A DNA stretch of 64,000 nt from contig JACCLO010000020.1 in NCBI GenBank assembly GCA_029448655.1, forward strand, positions 124,001 to 188,000. The letters run 5' to 3'. Below the pieces are notes generated by a model that ran no database searches, was not told the origin of the DNA, and was given only the letters and a program-made list of their open reading frames with translations. Position numbers and translations under genes: made by a program. This document shows positions 32,952 through 42,317 of the stretch, in pieces. Each line of letters begins with the position of its first letter. Position 1 is the first letter of the stretch. The DNA is from Wolfiporia cocos (taxonomy: Eukaryota; Basidiomycota; Agaricomycetes; Polyporales; Phaeolaceae).

Positions 32952-32966
32952 TTTTTTTTTTTTTTT
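32952..32966 (-). promoter_or_regulatory. A15 tract immediately upstream of the element 2 gag ATG
   Basis: On the minus strand fifteen A residues directly precede the ATG of gag, after a 142-nt spacer from the end of the upstream ORF. A-rich leaders can assist initiation, which may matter because gag is the second ORF on the presumed transcript. Simple slippage is the alternative. Confidence 0.45.
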
Positions 32967-33108
32967 GTGAATCTGTTTGTGACGAATGTTAGTTTCCGGT
33001 TACTCATTGTCTTAGATTCTTAAGAAGGGGTTTGGTTTGAAAGCTGCAACTTTCGTTATAGATCACACTCGCACTCTATTTCAGAGTTAAAAGATGATAG
33101 TATTTCTA

Positions 33109-34008
33109 CTATACAATCGCGAGTATATCCTCTTCTACTGAAGTAGTTGAGGGCCCTGCCACCTTGTCAGGTGGTGTTACACCGAAGGCAAAAGTAATTT
33201 GTAGCGCTACGCATTCTGCTACGATACGAGCTAAGTCCGTACGCCAATCCAAAAAGGAAATGTTGCCGAGTTGTTTACAGTACTTTTTCATAATTCTCCA
33301 GTCTCTATTGGTGATCCTCCCCCGTCTCGCTCTATCCTTTACGTTATCCACCAGATCCTCCAATTCTACTACCATAGTATGGAAACGCATGTCGTTTTCC
33401 ATATGGAAGCCTGGGTAATTAGGGGGGTGGTTGGCGAGAGGAGTAAGACGAGTGAGAGTGCCTTCTAGCATGGGAATAACTTGATCGCATGCTTGGAGAG
33501 GCTTCTTCTTCCCGAAGACGAGGGAAGGGTCGAGAATCTTGTGGTTGGCCGGAACGGAAGGTCCGGCCGCCGGGCTGGAGAGACGGAGGGCCAGTGAAGA
33601 AGCTGCCTGCTTGGCTTCCTTGGCGGCTTGTTTGGCGGCGATTCGCTTATTCAGCTTATCGCGGGCGAGCTTGAGCTTGTTGAGTTCGCGGAGTTCGATA
33701 AGGTTTTCCATGGCGGTAATGGAAGCGGCTAGCTTCTCTTCCTCTGTCCAGATGCGCTTGGCGAGCGGAACTGGCTTGGGAGGTCGAGGAGCGGGTTTCC
33801 CAGCCTCAGCGATGTGCTTTGGCATGTGGACGGGAATCTCCCAAAGATGGAGCTTCCCGGTGTAGTCTTCCTTTACAGGAAGAGTGTACGTGACGTCCTC
33901 TGCCCGAGGAATGTCGGCGGTGTCGATGCGGCTGAGAAGGGACCGCTTCGCCGGTTTGACGTAAGGGGCAGTGGAGGAGCCACGGGTGCGACGGGTAACG
34001 CGGGGCAT
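33109..34008 (-). CDS. Unassigned ORF between 5' LTR and gag in retroelement 2
   Basis: 299-aa frame from ATG to TAG, lying where chromoviruses normally have only leader. Residues 1-20 are basic and Thr/Ser-rich. The middle (about 90-150) is a Lys/Ala/Glu-rich predicted coiled coil (LNKLKLARDKLNKRIAAKQ). The C-terminal third looks globular (FHTMVVELEDLVDNVKDRA; RDWRIMKKYCKQLGNISFLD; IVAECVALQITFAFGV). No zinc knuckle, DTG, envelope-like signal or membrane segment is visible, and no family was recognised. The intact frame beside intact pol suggests it is a real gene of the element. Confidence 0.7.
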   Translation of the reverse strand: MPRVTRRTRGSSTAPYVKPAKRSLLSRIDTADIPRAEDVTYTLPVKEDYTGKLHLWEIPVHMPKHIAEAGKPAPRPPKPVPLAKRIWTEEEKLAASITAMENLIELRELNKLKLARDKLNKRIAAKQAAKEAKQAASSLALRLSSPAAGPSVPANHKILDPSLVFGKKKPLQACDQVIPMLEGTLTRLTPLANHPPNYPGFHMENDMRFHTMVVELEDLVDNVKDRARRGRITNRDWRIMKKYCKQLGNISFLDWRTDLARIVAECVALQITFAFGVTPPDKVAGPSTTSVEEDILAIV

Positions 34009-35031
34009 GATTCTAAGAAAGTGCAGCTTTCATGAGAAACGAAGTTTCCCAGTGATACGTCCAAGAACAGGAATAAAAGGGATTATGTAAGGTAGGGTAG
34101 TGGACTCCTTTTCAGGAGCAAAGAAGGTGTACTACGGGGCATAATTACTCTTATGTTGCGCGCAAACCCTGTGCCGAGACGGCGCGGATATTCGCATGAC
34201 CCTAACGGTCAGAGGCGCCGACTCCAGGGGTAGAGTTGCTGACTGCCAGGCCGGTTCCTGGGTCAGATGATTGGGATTCGGATACACGACACCGCCCCGG
34301 AGGGACGATGCCGGAAAGTGGCTGGGATTTTACACCCCTTAGCCTGTCCATGCTTCAACAATGAGGTTGCCGTCTACAGACTATCACGGGGACTTTTTCA
34401 GGACATTGGAATACCATCGCGTCCACAGGTAAGTGGATTAGCCCTAAGGCGCGCAAGTGTACCCCTTTGCCCTATTTGACCCCATGACTTGCACGCCGAA
34501 CTGCCCGGAGGACTTATGTTTTGTGGCTACCGCACTTGTCCTTTGGCAGGATTATCCGAAGATGATCCCCCTCACTGCTTTTCCCATAACGGGTTCAAAG
34601 CAGGTCCCTTACGCCTGGGAGGCGGCTTTGGAAAATTCCCATGCCATCATAATGATGACCCTGTGGATAGTGATGGGGCGCTGAACAACGCTTGCCATGA
34701 CAGGGGGTTGGGCGCACACAGGCAGACCGTCCCCTTTTCTCCACAGGCGGGTCTTAACCGCGCATGGTCCAAGCTTGTCAGCGAGGACCATGTCTCCTTG
34801 ACCCTGGAGTCCGGGTTAGGTAGGCCTCCTGCCTAAAAAGGCGGTGTGGCTTCCCTGGTTGCCAATCCTCTGCCGAGGATGGCGATGTATCCCCCAGATC
34901 TCAACTATCACCCCAATCGCCTTGTCAGGCAGAAAGGGATGTGCGCAGCAACAAGTAATAGCCCCTGTAGGATAGAAACCCAGACCCAAGCGCAAGCGCA
35001 AGGGCGGGGGTAGGGGGGAGATTTGTTCTTA
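34009..35031 (-). other. Leader of retroelement 2 between 5' LTR and first ORF
   Basis: About 1 kb without a convincing frame. The polypurine/polypyrimidine stretch beside the LTR (35001-35020) follows the primer-binding site. Packaging signals would be expected here, but none can be identified by eye. Confidence 0.5.
35019..35029 (-). promoter_or_regulatory. Self-priming-type primer-binding site of element 2
   Basis: On the minus strand AGAACAAATCT lies 2 nt after the 5' LTR and is an exact 11-nt complement of AGATTTGTTCT in the LTR (35154-35164), which sits about 30 nt after a TATATAA box (near 35191-35200). Confidence 0.7.
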
Positions 35032-35728
35032 TGACACAGACTAGACTGTGGGACTCACACTTTAACCTGATAAGCGACTTGAAGGGGTTGCTGGAGGTTG
35101 GTGAGGAGACTAGTGGGCGCAAGCAGAGATGATATGTAACTGTGCGAATGCAGAGAACAAATCTAAGGCTTATCGTAGCGATAGCCCTACTTATATACAT
35201 GCATTGTTTGGTTACCAGTAAGGGAGCCAAACATTGAGACGGTCTGTGCGCAGACGTAACTAATACAGCTAAGTCGTAAACTACAATAGACCACGTGCGC
35301 CGGTAATGGCCGCACCAGTAAGAAGAGTTGTTAGGACCGTAGGTTCATGTTGTGATAGTGGCGTTGCTACATTAGTAAGCCATGCACGTGAGAACTATAT
35401 TCCGGTATCGGGATATGAGTAATCGTAAGGGCATTGGCATGTGATAATGAGCGGGCCGCTTATCCAATTGTGGTGACATAGCCCGATAACGGGATATGAG
35501 TACAGCGCGTGACACCGGAGGTTAGTCCGCTGAGTCATTGACGCGTACATACGTGTTATGTACGTGTTGTTATGACAAGTGGACGTATACCGCGTTGTAT
35601 ACGTGTTGTTTGGTTGCGTGTACGTGTAGACGGGCGCTTAACAGCGTAAATGTCTACAAGGTCGTAGAAATACCAGATAAATAGGTAAAAATACGGGAAA
35701 AATAGTGGCATGTCCCAAATCTGTGACA
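35032..35728 (-). repeat. 5' LTR of retroelement 2
   Basis: 697 bp, TGACA...TGACA. It contains the TATA box and the putative transcript-start segment used for self-priming. Confidence 0.9.
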
Positions 35729-37715
35729 GCAGGCATTCACGACGGCGCCCGCGCTAGGAACACCAGACAAGGAGAAACCATTCATCCTCGAAACAGATGC
35801 ATCTCAGTTCGCCACAGGAGCAGTGCTGAAACAAACAGATGAAACAGGGCACGAACGGCCAGTGGGATATCTCTCACAATCCCTGACATCAACAGAACGG
35901 AACTACGAAATCTATGATCGCGAACTACTCGGAATAGTCCGAGCATTAGAAGAATGGCGGCACCTATTGGAAGGAGCACCGCATCGGATCTTGATACGAA
36001 GTGATCATCAGAACCTGACATACTGGAGAAGCGCACAGCGCCTAAATCGGTGACAAGCGAGATGGCATCTATTCCTTTCGCAATTCGACCTGAAATTGCA
36101 GCACGTCCCTGGAAGGAAACTAGTCATGGCCGACACACTTTCCAGGTTGTACCACCTGGACGAAAGCAACGAAGACAACAAGGGAATCACCATGATTCCA
36201 GACGAACTCGTCGTCCATGCAATCCAGATCCCGATCATTGATCGAATCAAGAACGCCAACGATCGAGATGAATCTGCGGAACAGGCGATCCGTGCTCTAG
36301 GGGGCACAGGCGAATTCCCCGCGAGAACCACCGCAGATGAATGGCAACAAACGGATGGAATACTGCTCTACAGGGGCAGGATGTACGTGCCAAAAGACGA
36401 AGACCTTTGACGGGACGTCATCTCAAAATACCACGACACGATCCCGGCCGGACACCCTGGGATCTGGGGTACAACAGTACAGGTTACGACCCACTTTTGG
36501 TGGCCTGACATGAGAACAATGATAGCGGAATATGTCCGGGGCTGTGCAATCTGTCAACAGATGAAACCTGATAGGGATCCGATCAAACCCCCACTACAAC
36601 CGATACCGACACGAGAAGACGCCCTCCCCTTCTCACAATGTTCGGTCGACTTCGTCACCGACCTGCCAAGAGTGGGAAAATATGATTCAATGATGGTGAT
36701 CGTCGACCATGGCCTATCCAAGGCAATCTCTCTCACCCCATGCGACAAAACGATTACCAGCGAAGGGGCGGCGGAGATATTCCACCAAAAGATCTATTCG
36801 CTATATGGCATCCCCCGAAATATCATTTCAGACAGAGGACCGCAGTTTGCATCGAAGCTTTTCAAGGAATTATGCAAACTACAGGGGACAGAGTCAGCGA
36901 TGAGTACAGCATACCATCCCCAGACAGACGGACAAACGGAAAGGATGAACCAACAGATCGAAGTATACCTTCGTATCTATTGCATGAACGACCCTTTCCA
37001 ATGGGTACAACGACTGCCTGACGTCGAATTTGCGCACAACACCAGACGGACCGAAAACCAACCAGTGCCACTTGAAATAATCCTAGGATACGTCCTGAGA
37101 GGATTCCCAGACTATGACAGAGTAGGGAACGTCCCGGCAGCTGTCGACAGGATCAAGAAGATCAAAGAGGCGCGAAAAATGGCATTCATCGCACATGAAT
37201 TAGCCCAGAAAAGAATGGCAGGGCGGTTCCTCAGAGAACTGCCGAAGCTTGAAAAAGGGGATAAGGTCTGGCTCGACGCCAAGAACCTAACGATCCCCTA
37301 TGAATCGAACAAACTGGCACCAAAAAGAGAAGGACCCTTCACCATCACAGAAAAGATGGGACCCACGACATACCGGCTGCAGTTACCGGCAAATTGGAGA
37401 ATTCATCCGGTCTTCCACGCTGCTTTACTAAAACCATTCAAAGAAACAAGGGTACACGGACCCAATTACCTACGGCCGCCACCTGATATCATCAAGGGAC
37501 AAGAAGAATACGAAGTCGAAGCCATCTTGGCTGACAGATGGCAAAGAAAAAAGCATCAATACTTCGTCAAGTGGAAAGGCTATGCCACGGCCGACAACTC
37601 ATGGGAAGACGAGGCGAACTTGGAGCATTCCAAAGAGTTGATAAAAAGCTACCACCAAATGCGAGTCAGAGCAACCCCGACACTCGAAAGCCGAACAGTA
37701 ATAATATGTCGATGA
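35729..37715 (+). pseudogene. pol: pol of retroelement 1, right part: RNaseH, integrase, chromodomain
   Basis: Begins by repeating RNaseH sequence already present at 25436-25741, then continues through DQNLTYW-type RNaseH/connection sequence, integrase (HPGIWGTTVQ...CAICQQMK; SVDFVTDLP; DRGPQFAS; ERMNQQIE) and the chromodomain (EEYEVEAILADR...FVKWKGY...NSWED). TGA codons at 36051, 36408 and 37713 each replace CGA (Arg) of element 3. The frame stays open after 37715 to 38795, overlapping the zinc-knuckle ORF in another frame. Confidence 0.88.
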
Positions 37716-38752
37716 CTCGCCACCAACTCCCTCGTCGCGCCACGACCCCCCACAGCGACACGGGTTGCCGGGAAGGACGACCGAGAGGTACGCCGCCGAG
37801 GAGGTACTCCCCCCAACATCTGCAGATCAGACACGCCCTCCTCTGGTACAGGGCCGAGGGACCTTTTGCTGGCCGAGCCGATGGCTGGACGGCCCTCTTC
37901 GACATCGCGCAGGACCTCACCCATATCTACAGCTCGTACCAGAATATCACCGAGGACCTCGTCCGAATGGAGGGGCAGATCAGAGCGCAGAGAGAGGGAC
38001 TCGAGCTACTCACCGACAGACTTATCGACCGATTGGCCGCCACCACGACGGCCTGACTACGACATGCACTCAACAACTTCGAGGATCGCGAGCACACTAC
38101 TCCCAATCGACCCGCCCGCTTTTTCACCACCGACGAACGACGCCGAGTTGCAAGGCCGTTTGATTTTATGGAACGCGATCGAGTATTATTTCCATTGCCT
38201 ACCGAGACTCAGAGAGCCCGACGAACAGGAGCTAGAGACTCGACGCCGCGTATTCCTGGTGTGGGAAGCAACAGGAGACGTGAACCACCTGCACGCCCGA
38301 CGAGCCCTAGGGCTACCCCAGCGCGACAGCGAAGAGCGAATAGCACGCCGCCTATTCGACGATCTCCTTCAGTGCAGAGCATTACCCGCGAGGAGTTTGA
38401 GCGAGGTGCAAGGGAACACGAACGAGACACCGCCTCCCTACCCACATGGGCGGCGCGGAACCTTCATCGAGCCGCACACCATTGGAGGTATCAACACAAC
38501 GAATACCTCCGCGATATCCCTTCCTTACGGGTACCAGCAAAGCCCTCACCAGAGCAACCGTGTCGACAATGTGGTTCAGCCAACCACTGGGTCCTCGACT
38601 GCCCCAACTATATTTGCAGAACTTGTGGGCTCAATCAACCAGGTCATCAACAGAATGAATGCCGCCAACACTTCGTATGGCGAACTCCTACGACCCCGTT
38701 CCTCAGCGGGAACGGCAACATCTACAACGAACAGGACGCCGAGGCACTCTGA
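37706..38752 (+). pseudogene. Third ORF of element 1: coiled-coil plus two zinc knuckles, one stop
   Basis: Starts ATG TCG ATG (MSMTRHQLPRR), lies -1 to the pol frame, and is broken once by TGA at 38054-38056, where element 3 has CGA. The N-terminal half is ordered with a probable helix (YSSYQNITEDLVRMEGQIRA). The middle is Arg/Pro-rich. The end has CRQCGSANHWVLDC and CRTCGLNQPGHQQNEC, CX2CX4HX4C and CX2CX6HX4C knuckles that suggest nucleic-acid binding. See the intact copy at 45711-46775. Confidence 0.75.
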
Positions 38753-38795
38753 GGGAGGGAACTTGGAGAATTCGTCGGGGCCGATGAATGCCTAG
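37716..38795 (+). CDS. Open pol-frame extension after the chromodomain in element 1
   Basis: 360 codons without a stop in the pol frame, fully overlapping the third ORF. It reads into structured-looking stretches (IEYYFHCLPRLREP; RRVFLVWEATGDVNH; FAELVGSINQVINRMN) that are conserved in element 3. It has no ATG of its own near the start and would be read as a C-terminal extension of Pol. Whether it is translated is unknown. Confidence 0.45.
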   Translation, partial: LATNSLVAPRPPTATRVAGKDDREVRRRGGTPPNICRSDTPSSGTGPRDLLLAEPMAGRPSSTSRRTSPISTARTRISPRTSSEWRGRSERRERDSSYSPTDLSTDWPPPRRPDYDMHSTTSRIASTLLPIDPPAFSPPTNDAELQGRLILWNAIEYYFHCLPRLREPDEQELETRRRVFLVWEATGDVNHLHARRALGLPQRDSEERIARRLFDDLLQCRALPARSLSEVQGNTNETPPPYPHGRRGTFIEPHTIGGINTTNTSAISLPYGYQQSPHQSNRVDNVVQPTTGSSTAPTIFAELVGSINQVINRMNAANTSYGELLRPRSSAGTATSTTNRTPRHSEGGNLENSSGPMNA

Positions 38796-38806
38796 GGAGG
38801 GGCTGA

Positions 38807-39518
38807 TGTTACGGTTATTTTAATTTTTCGAATATCGACAGAACTCACCACCGGGCGAATACAATACAGGGACTTGTTGCGCAACCAACCCCCTGGCTAC
38901 TCGTGACTCTACTGGGCGCATCCCCAGTTGTATTAGCATGTAGGGCGTGTTTCACTTTTGACAGATCCAACCCTGTCCCTGTTTCATGTTTATCATTCGT
39001 TAGCTGACAGATGGCGTTCAACCGCCATCATCATTTCTATCTATCGTTTCAGACATATCACTACATACTTATCAAACGTCTGGTACTATAGCGTAGATAG
39101 TAGTGGTGACATCTGGGACGAACTTGACCCCTGAAACTTAGCGTAGTATAAAAGCTCATGTACTTATTGTCGAAGCCCTTCAGCTCAACCTTGTTGTATT
39201 TGTACAAGAAGTCTTATACTCGTTCTCAAACGTAGGAAACTACGCTCAGTATTTCTCACTCGAGCAACCGAACGACTAAGTCCTCAAAGTGCACACTGAC
39301 TTCTCGGACTTAGGCGAGTCTTATATTCTATTCGACTCGCATTTGAACAGATTATATCCTCTAACGCGTATTGGATATTAACTGATCTCCTAAGGACTTC
39401 ACTTAGGACCCGAAGGCATCTAACGAGTATTTGCCTTGCACACGGCTGCGTGCCTACGTGCAGAAGAACGATTTATATTCGTGACTCGAATATACGAACG
39501 GGTATTCGACCCGTAACA
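38807..39518 (+). repeat. 3' LTR of retroelement 1
   Basis: 712 bp, preceded by the purine tract AGGGAGGGGCTGA and followed by the target duplication GACCG and the rest of the Helitron hairpin. Confidence 0.9.
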
Positions 39519-39521
39519 GAC

Positions 39522-39550
39522 CGTGGCGAAGCCACGGGTAATTAACCTAG
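39522..39550 (+). other. Helitron 3' terminus (hairpin + CTAG), first copy
   Basis: The CCGTGGC-GAA-GCCACGG stem-loop (7-bp stem) is followed by GTAATTAACCTAG and then T. The target duplication of element 1 restored the full hairpin on this side. Confidence 0.8.
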
Positions 39551-39737
39551 TGGATCTAAAAGTAATGGGAGCTCGCGTGGGAGGCGTCGCGTGTTGCTCG
39601 TGTTTTGTGCACCTGGCGTCCATGTTTGCCACGTGGCGTTCATGTGCGTCGTTGATCCTGCTCCCATTAGATAGGGTGCCTGCCATCCGTGGAGTTGGCC
39701 GGTTGATTCCCATGCCTGGCGCCTGCAAGGCGTGCGC

Positions 39738-40026
39738 GCTGCATGGGGATTTGTGCCCCATGCCATGAGGATTTGTGCCCCACACCATGGGGATTTGTGG
39801 CCCTTGCCATGGGGGTTTGTTGCCCATGCCACGGGGATTTGTGCCCCACATCATGGGGATTTTTGTAATGTAAATACCCCACACCACGGGGATTTGTGCC
39901 CCGTGCCACAGGGATTTGTACCCCACACCATGGGGATTTGTGCTCTGTGCCACAGGGATTTGTGCCCTGTGCCACGGGGATTTGTGCCCTGTGCCATGGG
40001 GATTTTTGTAATGTAAATACCCCACA
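39738..40026. repeat. 22-bp minisatellite in the second Helitron
   Basis: About 12 imperfect 22-bp units (GGATTTGTGCCCCACACCAT type), continued after the solo LTR at 40573. Confidence 0.9.
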
Positions 40027-40031
40027 CCACG

Positions 40032-40567
40032 TGTTACAGTCTGTACAATTTCGTATATCTTTGACACCTCACTGGAGAAGAGGACTTAGCGTTCAACCGC
40101 ATCGCCATGCGTTTATTTCCAGGGTTCCCTGTTCAACCAGAGACCCTCATTTCATGTACAACAACCCTATGCCCGTAGTACCGTAGCGTATCAGGTTCTA
40201 GCGGATGACTAGTGATTAACCACAGTACTTCTGCGTTTCAGCCACTGTTGCGCTCAACTGCAGCGTTTCAGCTTAGTTATCGTAGCGTACTAGCCTTATG
40301 GACTTAGTGGTAGCAGTACCAAGGACACTATGACCCCAACTACCAAATCATAGTATAAAAACCCTGCTGTAAATACTGGTCGAGTTCCTCAGCTCGACCT
40401 TGTTGAATTACAAGGATCTTATACTTGTTCTCAAAGGCTTCAGCAAATAAGCCTGCAGCTAGTATATTGACGCTCGACTCTGCTGAGTCCGACGAGTAGT
40501 GCGCTACTCGATACGCTGAGTAACTCAACTTAGTTATTTCAGCTGAACGGATATTCGATCCGTAACA
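40032..40567 (+). repeat. Solo LTR of a related but distinct family
   Basis: 536 bp, TGTTACAG...CCGTAACA, with the 5-bp duplication CCACG at 40027-40031 and 40568-40572. It has a TATAAAAA box and the AGCTCGACCTTGTTG segment of the element 1/3 LTRs, but most of the rest differs. No internal sequence remains, as expected after LTR-LTR recombination. Confidence 0.88.
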
Positions 40568-41281
40568 CCACGGGGATTTGTACCACATGCCACAGGGATT
40601 TGTACTGCACACCATGGGGATTTGTGCCCCATGCCACAGGGATTTTTGTAATGTAAATACCCTGCACCATGGGGATTTGTGCCCTGCCACAGGGATTTTT
40701 GTAACATAAATGGCCTGTGCTGTAAATGCCTGCCAAAATATTTCAAAAAATGAAGAACGTTCAGTATTTTTTGACACATGGCATTACACATTATTGCAAG
40801 TGAAGTGACAACAAGACTGAGCATCAGCGAGGTGGAGGAGTAGCTGAGTGGGCAGAGACAAGGAACAGAAGAGGGGAACCCATGGATAATCCACAGGAAA
40901 TTGATGGGGAATCCACAGGTAAGTTCAAAAAACCCTTGCTTTGTGTGTGAATGGTCTGAATTCCCCCGGTTATCTCAAATAGGCACACACGGATTGGGAT
41001 ATGATATTGAAGTGATTAAACTATGTGTTCGTGGCGAAGCCACGGGTAATTAACCTAGTCCATAATATAATGGGAGCTCGCGTGGGAGGCGTCACGTGTC
41101 GCTAACGTGTCACGCATGAGAATCGCACATGGCGAGCACGTTTGCCACATGGTGTCCATGCGCGTTGTCAATCCTGCTCCCATTAGATAGGGTGCCTGCC
41201 ACCCGGGGAGTTTGCCAGTAGATTCCCATGCCCGGCACCTGCAAGGCGCGCGTGCTGCTAGCTCGTGTTTTGCGCACTGTT

Positions 41282-41610
41282 CCTGCCCCGCACCATGGGG
41301 ATTCGTGCACCACACCACGGGGATTCGTGCCCCACACCATGGGGATTCGTGCCCCACACCATGGGGATTCATGGCCCATTCCATGGGGGTTTGTGGCCCA
41401 TGCCACAGGGATTTGTGTCCTGTGGCATGGGGATTTTGTAATGTAAATACCCCACACCATGGGGATTTGTACCCCGTGCCACAGAGATTTGCACCCCAAT
41501 ACCACAGGGATTTGTGCCCCATGCCATGGGGATTTGTGCTCTGTATCATGGAGATTTGTGCCCCATGCCACGGGGATTTGTGCCCCATGCCATGGGGATT
41601 TGTGTCCTGT
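41282..41610. repeat. 22-bp minisatellite in the third Helitron
   Basis: Same unit type as in the two preceding Helitrons, continued beyond the solo LTR at 42323-42440. Confidence 0.88.
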
Positions 41611-42317
41611 TGTTACGGTTGTTTTGATTTTTCGAATATTGACAGAACTCACCACCGGGCGAATACGATACAGGGACTTGTTGCACAACCAACCCCCTGG
41701 CCACTCGTGATCCTACTGGGCGTATCCCCAGTTGTACTAGTCTATAGGGCGCGTTTCATCTTTGGCAGATCCAACTCTGCCACCATTTCATGTTCATCGT
41801 TTATTTGCTGATAGATGGCGTTCAACCGCCATCATTCCTATCTATCGTCTCAGGAATATCACTACATACCTATCAAACGTTTGGTACTATAGCGTAGATA
41901 GTATCGGTGACATCTGGGACAGGCTTGACCCCTAAAACCCAACGTAGTATATAAACTCATGTACTTACTGTCGAGGCTCTTCAGCTCGACCTTGTTGTAT
42001 AAACAAGAAGTCTTATACTCGTTCTCAAACGTAGGAAACTACGCTCAGTATTCTTCACTCGAGCAACCGAACGACTAAGTCCTCGAAGTGCACACTGACT
42101 TCTCGGACTTAGGCGAGTCTTATATTCTATTAAGCTCGCACCTGAACAGATTATATCCTCTAACGCGTATTGGATATTAACCGATCTCCTAAGGACTTCA
42201 CTTAGGACTTGAAGGCATCTAACGAGTATTTGCCTTGCATACGGCGACGTGCCTACGTGCAGAAGAACGATCTATATTCGCGACTCGAATATACGAACGG
42301 GTATACGACCCGTAACA
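41611..42317 (+). repeat. Solo LTR of the element 1/3 family
   Basis: 707 bp, TGTTACGG...CCGTAACA, target duplication CCTGT at 41606-41610 and 42318-42322. Confidence 0.92.

Larger units (their letters stand above)
25743..35728 (-). mobile_element. Retroelement 2: Ty3/gypsy chromovirus with C-terminal dUTPase and extra 5' ORF
   Basis: Full-length element in minus orientation: 5' LTR 35032-35728, 3' LTR 25743-26442, both TGACA...TGACA. Order on the minus strand: extra ORF, gag, pol. The polypurine tract (AGAGGGGGTAA on the minus strand) abuts the 3' LTR. No target duplication is visible (CACAG on the left, GCAGG on the right), and the flanking element 1 sequences overlap by about 305 bp. The two LTRs differ at several places in the first 110 bp. 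The pol frame is fully open. Confidence 0.9.
20773..39518 (+). mobile_element. Retroelement 1: Ty3/gypsy chromovirus with dUTPase, carrying nested element 2
   Basis: LTRs at 20773-21479 and 38807-39518 begin TGTTACGG and end CCGTAACA. The 5-bp target duplication GACCG is at 20768-20772 and 39519-39523. Internal order is gag, PR, dUTPase, RT, RNaseH, IN, chromodomain, then a zinc-knuckle ORF, then the purine tract AGGGAGGGGCTGA at the 3' LTR. Element 2 occupies 25743-35728 within pol. The element is dead: six in-frame stops compared with element 3, all CGA to TGA. Its two LTRs differ visibly, for example in the first 60 bp, so it is old or mosaic. Confidence 0.9.
19880..39550 (+). mobile_element. 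Non-autonomous Helitron, interrupted by retroelement 1
   Basis: Before insertion it was about 0.9 kb: 19880-20772 plus 39524-39550. It starts near TAATGGGAGCTCGC, shared with the starts of the next two Helitrons. A 22-bp minisatellite follows, then a unique 3' segment (about 20490-20772), then a GC-rich hairpin (CCGTGGC-GAA-GCCACGG) and GTAATTAACCTAG followed by T. That end fits the Helitron rule (hairpin, CTRR, insertion before T). It has no gene of its own. The precise 5' TC end is uncertain because it abuts the TIR element. Confidence 0.7.
39551..41058 (+). mobile_element. Second non-autonomous Helitron, with a solo LTR inside
   Basis: Starts with TCTAAAAGTAATGGGAGC (from about 39555) and ends CGTGGCGAAGCCACG...AACCTAG before T. 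It holds the 22-bp minisatellite (39738-40026 and 40573-40690) and a 3' segment related to that of the other copies. Without the solo LTR it is about 0.97 kb. No gene. Confidence 0.72.
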
